Positions 1-4,963 of a stretch of DNA of 8,284 nucleotides are shown here, one piece after another. Position numbers and translations under genes: made by a program. Below the pieces are notes generated by a model. The model was not told the DNA's origin, made no database searches, and saw nothing but the letters and a program-made list of their open reading frames with translations. This DNA comes from an uncultured Ignavibacteriota bacterium (GTDB lineage: Bacteria; Bacteroidota; Ignavibacteria; Tepidaquicellales; Tepidaquicellaceae): NCBI GenBank assembly GCA_937983305.1, contig CALKAJ010000246.1:1-8284 (forward strand). The letters run 5' to 3'. The first letter of the stretch is position 1; every line of letters begins with the position of its first letter.

Positions 1-851
1 GTTATGTATATATCGGCGGCATACAGGTATTCCATAAGGAGTTCTTCGGGTACAAAATTTTTGTAGAAATAAACATAATTTTCAAGTTCGTATTCTTTAA
101 CAAGCCGCAAAAGGTATTCGCGGTATTCCTCGCCGTTCCGGCTTAATACTTTCGGATGTGTATTTCCAAGAATTATATAGAGAATGTTTTTATGCTTTTC
201 CACAACTTTTGGCAAGGCTTTGATAACAGTTTCAATTCCTTTATTTCTGCTTAAAAGTCCAAATGTAAAAAGTGCAGTCTTGTTGTTGAAATTAAATTTT
301 TCCCGTGCAGTATCTCTGTGAAACACTTTTCCGACAGGAACGCCGTGTTCAATTATCTCAATTTTATTTTCCGGAATATTATAAATCTCAATAAGAAACT
401 TTACTGCTTTTTTGCTCATAACAATAATTTTATAAGCTTTTTTGCTGAGCTCCTGAACAATTACTTTTTGAATATGCGTAGGGTCGCTGACTACTGTATG
501 AAAAGTAACAATCAACGGGATTTCAATTCTGCTGATAAGAGAAAGTATATAAACTCCGCTTTCTCCTCCGAAAATCCCGAATTCGTGCTCTAAGACACAA
601 ACATCAGCCTTGTTATAATTTATAAACTTTGCGGCACTGACATAATCCCGCTGGATATTTTGATTAACAACAAAAGAAACTTCCATCGGATAGTTATATG
701 CCTGCTCATTGTCCGAAACGGCAATAACATATAGATTTGGAAATAAATTATTGTAACCGAAATTTTCAGAAATGGATTTAATTAAATTATGAGTGAAAGT
801 CCCTATTCCGCATTTTTGCGGAGGATATGTACCTATAAATGCGAATTTCAT
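1..851 (-). CDS. GT4-family glycosyltransferase, C-terminus outside window
   Basis: Glycosyltransferase with GT-B fold, expected to transfer a sugar from a nucleotide-sugar donor in the cytoplasm or at the inner membrane face; acceptor unknown. The visible 283 codons start MKFAFIGTYPPQKCGIGTFT, a Rossmann strand followed by the Gly-rich acceptor loop typical of GT4. Residues 87-99 (LEHEFGIFGGESG) and 166-172 (IIEHGVP) are family-typical. The second domain opens at 195-211 (FTFGLLSRNKGIETVIK), where R202 and K204 are the usual donor-phosphate ligands. ILGNTHP (227-233) and the helix ending LYAADIYI (276-283) follow. The ExxxxxxxE donor site should lie just past the left edge. The start is the first ATG before the conserved strand. 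There is no clear Shine-Dalgarno site. The divergent neighbour does not indicate a pathway. Family is sure, substrate unknown. Confidence 0.9.
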   Translation of the reverse strand, partial: MKFAFIGTYPPQKCGIGTFTHNLIKSISENFGYNNLFPNLYVIAVSDNEQAYNYPMEVSFVVNQNIQRDYVSAAKFINYNKADVCVLEHEFGIFGGESGVYILSLISRIEIPLIVTFHTVVSDPTHIQKVIVQELSKKAYKIIVMSKKAVKFLIEIYNIPENKIEIIEHGVPVGKVFHRDTAREKFNFNNKTALFTFGLLSRNKGIETVIKALPKVVEKHKNILYIILGNTHPKVLSRNGEEYREYLLRLVKEYELENYVYFYKNFVPEELLMEYLYAADIYI

Positions 852-1022
852 AGTAATTAAAATTAAAATTTGCTAAAAATTAAACTAAGGAAACAAGCCC
901 TTAATAACAAGTTTAATAAAAAATTCAGTTATTATTAAAGGAAATGAAGCAAATAATAATATATATTTTATCTTATAATATCTATAGCCTGTTTGGATTA
1001 AAAAAGGAGTAGTTCTTTTTTC

Positions 1023-1051
1023 AATCCTTTGGGTTATAGTTTAACCGGATT
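1023..1051. other. Bulged inverted repeat in the 852-1110 intergenic gap
   Basis: Arms AATCC (1023-1027) and GGATT (1047-1051) enclose arms GGTTA (1032-1036) and TAACC (1042-1046), with a four-base bulge on the left and a five-base loop. It lies 60 bp before the start of the small membrane-protein gene, so it could be an operator or a leader hairpin, or chance in AT-rich DNA. Nothing else recognisable was found in the 259-bp gap. Confidence 0.3.
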
Positions 1052-1110
1052 AAATATTGTAGCTTAACTTATTATTCAATATAAACTTAAATTATTAGAA
1101 GAGGACAAAA

Positions 1111-1293
1111 ATGGATGTCTTAACAGTGCTGATAACATTAGTAGTAGCAGGATTTGTTTTATGGTTGGTAAATCGAATACCTATGCAGGCAACAGTAAAA
1201 AATATTATCAATGGTATAGTAGTAATATTGATTTTGATATGGCTCTTGAAAATTTTCGGTTTGTGGGCTTATTTATCAAATATGAAAATTTAA
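1111..1293 (+). CDS. Small two-helix membrane protein, Thivi_2564-like
   Basis: A 60-residue, very hydrophobic protein. Two membrane segments are visible, about residues 3-20 (VLTVLITLVVAGFVLWLV) and 33-52 (INGIVVILILIWLLKIFGLW), joined by a short polar turn NRIPMQATVKN. The pattern WLVN-x-IPM followed by a second helix ending in WLL-x-(I/V)FGL matches, from memory, the short Thivi_2564 family membrane proteins, whose function is not established. The start has a good Shine-Dalgarno site, GAGGA at 1101-1105, five bases before ATG. The gene stands alone, divergent from the glycosyltransferase and convergent with the tRNA. Being real is likely because of the ribosome site and family-like sequence; family name moderately sure. 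Confidence 0.75.
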   Translation: MDVLTVLITLVVAGFVLWLVNRIPMQATVKNIINGIVVILILIWLLKIFGLWAYLSNMKI

Positions 1294-1337
1294 AATTTTT
1301 TATGATTTGATTTTCAAATTTTCGCACATAAAATGAA

Positions 1338-1360
1338 AAACCCACTATTTGAGTGGGTTT
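1338..1360 (-). terminator. Second tandem terminator-like hairpin
   Basis: Perfect 9-bp stem AAACCCACT/AGTGGGTTT with a five-base loop. Read on the minus strand it runs into TTTTTC, so it works best for transcripts coming from the tRNA side. On the plus strand, behind the small membrane-protein gene, it lacks a U-tract. It has the same build as the hairpin at 1412-1434, with AAACCC at the foot of both stems. Confidence 0.6.
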
Positions 1361-1400
1361 GCGTCGGGATTATCCCGATGAAATCGGGACGACCTCTTCG
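1361..1400 (-). pseudogene. Relic of a tRNA-Pro 3' half
   Basis: On the minus strand this begins CGAAGAGGTCG, identical over 11 bases to the 3' strand of the anticodon stem plus variable loop of the intact tRNA-Pro (1460-1470). It ends ATCCCGA, identical to the tRNA's last acceptor bases with discriminator A. From CGAAG to the discriminator the distance is 37 bases here and 35 in the tRNA. The T-arm is replaced by another hairpin (TCCCGA/TCGGGA). As in the tRNA, an AAACCC terminator hairpin follows directly. A duplicated and then altered tRNA 3' half is the simplest reading. A small dispersed palindrome sharing bases by chance is the alternative. Confidence 0.5.
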
Positions 1401-1404
1401 AGAT

Positions 1405-1434
1405 AAATAAAAAACCCTCCATTTAGGAGGGTTT
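1405..1434 (-). terminator. Rho-independent terminator of tRNA-Pro
   Basis: Nine-bp stem AAACCCTCC/GGAGGGTTT (1412-1420 with 1426-1434), five-base loop, followed on the minus strand by TTTTTTATTTAT when the stem's last bases are counted. It starts one base past the tRNA discriminator, so it terminates the tRNA transcript. Confidence 0.82.
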
Positions 1435-1435
1435 G

Positions 1436-1509
<74 letters not shown>

Positions 1510-1649
1510 AATTACTTATTTAGTGCAAAATAATGCTTTTAAGTTAAAAATTTAAGTCATATTTTCATATTTTATTTTACAATCATCAAAATCAAAACAC
1601 GCCTTAAAGCGGTCTAAATTTACCTAAATGAACCTGCATCAGCATAACT

Positions 1650-2081
1650 TTAGCATAACTTATTAACTTCCTTTTCATTAAGAATATCAAGCAAAATATA
1701 CATCTCCTTATCATTAGTTTTATATAATGGAGTGTAAAAAAATTTATAATGCTCTTTATCAATTTTGGAATTTTGAATTCTTTCTTGTAAATCAAACCGA
1801 TTAAATCCTTGCTCTTTTACTAAATCATTAAATATTGTATATAAATTTTCAGGGCGTTTCGGTATTATAATATCGATATCTATCGAAAGTCTTTTTGCAG
1901 AACCAAATCGCAACATTAATGCAGTACCACCTTTAAATACGAAGTCTAACTTCTGTTTTACTAAACCTTCTAAGAGTAATAATGCATGAATAACTCTATC
2001 CACAAGAATTTTATCAGCATTATTATTGTTCTTTGATGCCTGGTCAACCCAGTCAAGCGTTAAATTTGTTTTATTTATCAT
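1650..2081 (-). CDS. Truncated AbiEii-family nucleotidyltransferase toxin
   Basis: Toxin half of an AbiE-like (type IV) toxin-antitoxin pair, a nucleotidyltransferase. The 143 residues hold the three acidic and glycine marks of the fold: FVFKGGTAL (48-55), SIDIDIII with D68 and D70 (66-73), and the third acidic strand ILLDIL with D132 (129-134). Family members usually continue for at least another 100 residues after this strand, including the GDKLTA-type segment. Here the frame stops after EKEVNKLC. The sequence down to 1511 carries no recognisable continuation, so the C-terminal half is missing. An 11-bp near-tandem repeat (1641-1651, 1652-1662) sits at the stop codon. The gene is 21 bp behind the antitoxin gene on the same strand. 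Probably inactive, though a shortened functional form cannot be excluded. Confidence 0.8.
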   Translation of the reverse strand: MINKTNLTLDWVDQASKNNNNADKILVDRVIHALLLLEGLVKQKLDFVFKGGTALMLRFGSAKRLSIDIDIIIPKRPENLYTIFNDLVKEQGFNRFDLQERIQNSKIDKEHYKFFYTPLYKTNDKEMYILLDILNEKEVNKLC

Positions 2082-2091
2082 GACCTATAAA

Positions 2092-2125
2092 ATGGCAGCA
2101 AATTAAGTTTGCTGCCGAAATTTAG
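2092..2125 (-). promoter_or_regulatory. Palindrome across antitoxin stop and toxin leader
   Basis: Core palindrome GGCAGCAAA-TTAAG-TTTGCTGCC at 2094-2116, nine paired bases and a five-base loop. The antitoxin stop codon lies in the loop, and its last codons (FRQQT) are written by the arm. The toxin ATG is 12 bp beyond the palindrome. The 34-nt segment 2092-2125 matches 2888-2921 at 27 of 34 positions in the same orientation. It could be a second operator, or an mRNA hairpin that controls toxin translation. Confidence 0.6.
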
Positions 2126-2696
2126 AAACCGAGTTTAAAAAAATATTTAGATTTTCTTTCATTCGTCTTCGGTCAGCATAACGTAACATTCGATTTTCGT
2201 TTATAGTATATTTATCATAAGCGGATTTAAAAATATTAACCATTTCAGACCCTTGTTGAGCAGAAAAAATTATATTATCACAAAATACATCTACAAGAAT
2301 TTTTTCTATTGTTACTGTATTAACACCATTTACATTTTGAGTTGGAGCTTCCGTAACTAATGATTTAATAATAATTGGTTCTTTATCGTCCGGAAAATAT
2401 TTATCAATAATTTCTTCAGTCGGTTCGAGAAATACAGAGTATTTCTTTTCTTTTAAATTAAAAAAGACAGATTCAATTGAACTTCTTTCGGCTTCGATAA
2501 GGAAATTAAACTTACCGGGTTGATGAACCATAAATTCATTGAAAAGAGAGGTTTGCCAAAAACAAAAAGTTATAAAAGGAAATTGACGCTTAAGTATGGT
2601 ATTAAATAACTTAATCCGTTTAGTAACTTCAGGTATATAAATATTTGTTTTACTTATATTGAATTTTCCAACTCCTATTCTATTTACTATTCCCAT
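2103..2696 (-). CDS. DUF6577-type AbiE-like antitoxin, main part
   Basis: Antitoxin and probable autorepressor partner of the downstream AbiEii gene. The 197 residues begin inside the winged-helix wing (MGIVNRIGVGKF). The effector part includes FCFWQTSLFNEFMVHQPG (44-61), KEPIIIKSLVTEAP (105-118), TIEKILVDVFCD (129-140) and a C-terminal YTINENRMLRYADRRR (163-178), which match from memory the DUF6577 family found before AbiEii genes in Bacteroidota. The first ATG of this frame at 2696 is unlikely to be the original start. Codons directly upstream read INWRVYNLIR in frame, which is the recognition-helix region, and no ATG, GTG or TTG occurs in frame up to a stop at 2860-2862. A one-base shift upstream separates it from the natural ATG at 2865. 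Gene order antitoxin then toxin is as in abiEi-abiEii. Confidence 0.78.
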   Translation of the reverse strand: MGIVNRIGVGKFNISKTNIYIPEVTKRIKLFNTILKRQFPFITFCFWQTSLFNEFMVHQPGKFNFLIEAERSSIESVFFNLKEKKYSVFLEPTEEIIDKYFPDDKEPIIIKSLVTEAPTQNVNGVNTVTIEKILVDVFCDNIIFSAQQGSEMVNIFKSAYDKYTINENRMLRYADRRRMKENLNIFLNSVSKFRQQT

Positions 2697-2865
2697 CCTT
2701 ATAAGGTTATATACTCTCCAATTGATTGTAGCGGCTTTAACATTAGGTTCAAAGATTTTATAAAACTCTAAAATATCATTTGTAGTAAATAGAGTTTTGT
2801 TCCTAAAATAATGAGTTAATTTTTCAATATTATATTTTTCTGATGCGATTGGGTTTTCCTTTCAT
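2697..2865 (-). pseudogene. Frameshifted winged-helix N-terminus of the antitoxin
   Basis: From ATG 2865 the frame reads MKGKPNRIRKI and stops. Removing one base from the four-base A run (plus-strand T run 2854-2857) makes it read MKGNPIASEKYNIEKLTHYF and continue through NDILEFYKIF and ATINWRVYNLIR into the main antitoxin frame, giving about 253 residues. The restored segment has the helix-turn-helix and wing order of AbiEi-like repressors. Either the gene is broken here, or the base is an assembly or sequencing error in a homopolymer, or the ribosome slips at this run. Without it the protein would lack DNA binding. Confidence 0.65.
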
Positions 2866-2866
2866 A

Positions 2867-2898
2867 CAAATATAATAATTCTAAATTATGGCAGCAAA
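2867..2898 (-). promoter_or_regulatory. Bacteroidota-type promoter of the antitoxin-toxin pair
   Basis: On the minus strand, TTTG (2898-2895), a 20-bp spacer and TATATTTG (2874-2867) match the TTTG / TAnnTTTG promoter pattern. The distal TTTG is inside the palindrome arm, so a protein bound there would block the polymerase. The proximal box ends one base before ATG 2865. The transcript would then begin at or within the start codon, either leaderless or starting downstream of it. Confidence 0.55.
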
Positions 2899-2921
2899 CC
2901 CAAAATGCTGCCGTAATTTAG
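2881..2921. promoter_or_regulatory. Long palindromic operator before the antitoxin
   Basis: Arms of 16 bases, CTAAATTATGGCAGCA (2881-2896) and TGCTGCCGTAATTTAG (2906-2921), pair throughout with a single T-G wobble around a nine-base spacer. It overlaps the distal promoter element and lies 15 bp before the antitoxin ATG. AbiEi antitoxins are known to autorepress by binding inverted repeats at their promoter, so this is the expected operator. The 3' part recurs at 2092-2125. Confidence 0.7.
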
Positions 2922-2928
2922 TAAATGA

Positions 2929-3066
2929 TCTTTCCCCTCATTACATGAACAAACAAAAATTGTAAATTTCCTTACTGCTATCGAGGAGAAGTTAAATCTT
3001 GTAATTGAGCAGATAGAGAAAACAGAGATTTGGAAATAAGGACTTTTACAAAAGATGTTTTGCTGA
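2929..3066 (+). pseudogene. hsdS: hsdS remnant: type I restriction specificity subunit C-terminus
   Basis: The plus frame reads SFPSLHEQTKIVNFLTAIEE and continues KLNLVIEQIEKTEIWK, then a TAA stop (3037-3039), then GLLQKMFC and TGA (3064-3066). This is the closing segment of type I restriction specificity subunits, typically PSLxEQxKIAxFL-xxID-K followed by a coiled-coil helix and GLLQQMF. The in-frame TAA sits where Lys normally precedes GLLQ, so it looks like a point nonsense change. Upstream of TCT 2929 the frame has a TGA and homology ends eight bases from the palindrome. The two target-recognition domains are therefore gone, and the fragment cannot direct DNA recognition. Confidence 0.75.
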
Positions 3067-3080
3067 TATTATTAATCTGT

Positions 3081-3375
3081 AAGCGTTTCTTGCCAAATTG
3101 TCTGTATTGCAAGTATTTTTTACTAACTGTAAGTATTTTTTCCCATTTATTTAGCTATTTATATTTACAAAAGACGAAAATATGCGTTTTTTGCTAAATT
3201 GTTAGCATAGTAAGTATATTTTACCAATAATAAGTATTTTTTTCAAGTTTTATAATATTTATATTTGCAAAAGGAAAAGTAATCGCTTTTTGCCAAATGG
3301 TATAAATTGTAAGCATTTTTTACTAAAAGTAAGTATTTTTTCTTTTAATTACAAAAACTAATTTTTGAAAAAGGA
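3081..3375 (+). repeat. Three tandem ~100-bp promoter-like units before fic
   Basis: Three diverged copies with periods of about 101 and 99 bp. Each has a GC-poor start (GCGTTTnTTGCnAAATTG-like, at 3083, 3184 and about 3284). Each then has two boxes close to GTAAGTATTTTTT whose AAG begins at 3111/3131, 3212/3232 and 3311/3331, exactly 20 bp apart in every copy. Each ends in a TATATTTG-like box with AAAAG (3159-3166, 3260-3267, 3360-3367). The third copy is slightly changed in its middle and ends in AAAAAGGA touching the fic ATG. An earlier fragment, TTTACAAAAGATG at 3045-3057, may be the tail of a lost copy. The 310-bp gap after hsdS contains no gene; this array fills nearly all of it. Confidence 0.8.
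3260..3267 (+). promoter_or_regulatory. Candidate -7 box TATATTTG of the fic promoter
   Basis: Exact TAnnTTTG match in the second repeat unit. No TTTG stands at the usual distance; the AAGTATTTTTT box occupies that place. The equivalent boxes are TATATTTA in unit 1 and AATTTTTG in unit 3. Transcription from here would give a leader of about 100 nt containing the third unit, and from unit 3 an almost leaderless message. Confidence 0.4.
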
Positions 3376-4920
3376 ATGGAAGAGTATATTATATCGAAGA
3401 AAATATCAGTATTTAAGGGAAGAACAGCTCCTGAAGAATCTATCTTAGTTGGGTATGGAGCAATCATAGAAAAATACCAGCTACTGATGCCAATACCAAG
3501 AATACTGACGCTCATAAGTTTGGTTAAGAAAAATTATGAAAAACCAGATTGGAAAGTTTTCTCATTAAGTTATAAACCAAAAGATACGTTATATGGTCAT
3601 TTAGTTTTTGCTTTGAAGTATGAGGGTATTAATTTATTATTTTTCAAAAAACTATTTGAAAAGATAAGATATGAGAAAGTTGAGGAATGGATTAAAGAAG
3701 AACCATTCAGCCAATACAGTCGCAAAATATGGTTTCTTTATGAATGGCTTACACAAAAGCAACTTAAGGTTCCAGATGTTAAAGAAGGAAATTACTTTCC
3801 ACTAATAGATGAAAAACTACAATATGCATCTCCAAAAGCGATAAATTCAAGCAGGCACAGAATTAAGAATAACCTGCCGGGAACGGTTGATTTTTGTCCG
3901 CTTATTCACAAAACACCAAAACTGGAAAAATACATAGAAGAAAATCTTTCAAAGAAAACTTCCGATGTAATAAGCGGAGTGCATAGAGATATACTATTAA
4001 GAACTTCTGCATTTTTATTGCTTAAGGATTCTAAGGCATCATTTAGTATTGAAGGAGAAACCCCGGTTCATAACAGGGCTGTTCGCTGGGGAAAAGCAAT
4101 CGGACAGGCCGGCAGTAAACCATTAAGTAAAGATGAATTATTAAGACTTCAACAGATAGTAATTGAGAACAGCAGGTTTGTGGATATGGGATACAGAACT
4201 GAAGGAGGGTTTGTTGGTGACCACGACAGAGTTTCAGGTGAACCTATACCGGAACATATTTCTGCACGCTGGCAGGATATTGAGAAACTGATGTCAGGGC
4301 TTATAGATGCAGCAAACAAAATGGAGAAGGATGAATTTTACCCTGTACTAACTGCTGCAATAATTGCATTTGGATTTGTGTTTATTCATCCATTTGCTGA
4401 TGGGAATGGAAGGCTGCACCGCTATTTAATTCATCATTTGTTGTCTGTGATGAAATTTGCACCGCAGGGAATAATTTTTCCTGTATCGGCAGCAATCTTA
4501 GAAAGGATAGATGATTACAGAAAAGTATTGGAAAGTTATTCACATCCGCTTCTTGATTTAATTGAATGGAAGAAAACAGATAAGAACAACGTAGAAGTGA
4601 CAAATGAAACAATAGATTTTTACAGATATTTTGATGCCACAACTCAAGCTGAGTTTTTGTATGAATGCGTGAAATACACAGTTGAAAAAATAATTCCCGA
4701 TGAAGTAGCATATTTACAAAACTTTGACAAGATGAAAATTTGGTTAGACAATAAATATCAAATGCCGGATAGAATGATTGCTATGCTGATAAGGTTTTTA
4801 GACCAGAACAAAGGTGTTTTTTCCAATAGGGCTAAAGAAAAAGAGTTCTCAAAATTAACTGATAAAGAAGCAATAGAAATTGAAGATAAATATAAAGAAA
4901 TTTTTGGAATAAATGACTAA
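3376..4920 (+). CDS. fic: Fic AMP-transferase of the type I restriction-associated family
   Basis: Full-length 514-residue Fic protein. Fic enzymes usually transfer AMP from ATP to a Ser, Thr or Tyr of a target protein. The catalytic motif HPFADGNGRLHR (338-349) is complete, with H338 the base, D342 the metal ligand, and N344/R346 for nucleotide binding. An inhibitory motif SFSIEG (222-227) fits [S/T]xxxE[G/N] with E226, placed before the Fic core as in class II, self-inhibited enzymes. NLPGTVDFCPLI (166-177), SARWQDIEKL (296-305) and DFYRYFDATTQAEFLYECV (414-432) recall the ~500-residue Bacteroidota Fic proteins encoded between hsdS and hsdR. Residues 1-150 are a family-specific region of unknown role. 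An AAAAAGGA ribosome site directly touches ATG. Target and link to restriction are unproven. It looks intact while both neighbours are fragments. Confidence 0.9.
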   Translation: MEEYIISKKISVFKGRTAPEESILVGYGAIIEKYQLLMPIPRILTLISLVKKNYEKPDWKVFSLSYKPKDTLYGHLVFALKYEGINLLFFKKLFEKIRYEKVEEWIKEEPFSQYSRKIWFLYEWLTQKQLKVPDVKEGNYFPLIDEKLQYASPKAINSSRHRIKNNLPGTVDFCPLIHKTPKLEKYIEENLSKKTSDVISGVHRDILLRTSAFLLLKDSKASFSIEGETPVHNRAVRWGKAIGQAGSKPLSKDELLRLQQIVIENSRFVDMGYRTEGGFVGDHDRVSGEPIPEHISARWQDIEKLMSGLIDAANKMEKDEFYPVLTAAIIAFGFVFIHPFADGNGRLHRYLIHHLLSVMKFAPQGIIFPVSAAILERIDDYRKVLESYSHPLLDLIEWKKTDKNNVEVTNETIDFYRYFDATTQAEFLYECVKYTVEKIIPDEVAYLQNFDKMKIWLDNKYQMPDRMIAMLIRFLDQNKGVFSNRAKEKEFSKLTDKEAIEIEDKYKEIFGIND

Positions 4921-4963
4921 ACAACCTGAACAAATATTAGAGGACATCTCAAAACAAATATGA
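4913..4963 (+). pseudogene. Possible hsdR start fragment overlapping fic stop
   Basis: ATG at 4913 overlaps the last eight bases of fic and opens a 16-codon frame, MTKQPEQILEDISKQI, ending in TGA. The opening (MTxQPEQILE...L..QL) resembles, from memory, the N-terminus of type I restriction endonuclease HsdR subunits of Bacteroidota, and hsdR is the gene expected after fic in such loci. Similarity seems to fade near 4946, where the opposite-strand DUF3943 gene ends (4949). A deletion joining the two is the likely cause. The fragment is short, so the identification is tentative; a chance frame is possible. Confidence 0.42.

Noticed and set aside
318..593. A 91-codon plus frame opposite the glycosyltransferase
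   Set aside because: Antisense shadow of a continuous, clearly conserved GT4 frame.
1284..1323. GAAAATTT/AAATTTTC inverted repeat as terminator of the small membrane-protein gene
   Set aside because: Only A-T pairs apart from one G-C, with a 24-base loop; too weak to call.
1604..1795. A 63-codon minus-strand frame overlapping the end of the AbiEii gene
   Set aside because: It overlaps the well-supported toxin frame, its residues resemble no family I know, and it does not read as the missing toxin C-terminus.
3081..3375. CRISPR array
   Set aside because: The units are ~100 bp, diverged along their whole length and AT-rich, with no short conserved repeat alternating with unique spacers and no cas genes.
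4382..4711. A 109-codon minus frame opposite fic
   Set aside because: Lies antisense to the conserved Fic motif region; coding pattern belongs to fic.
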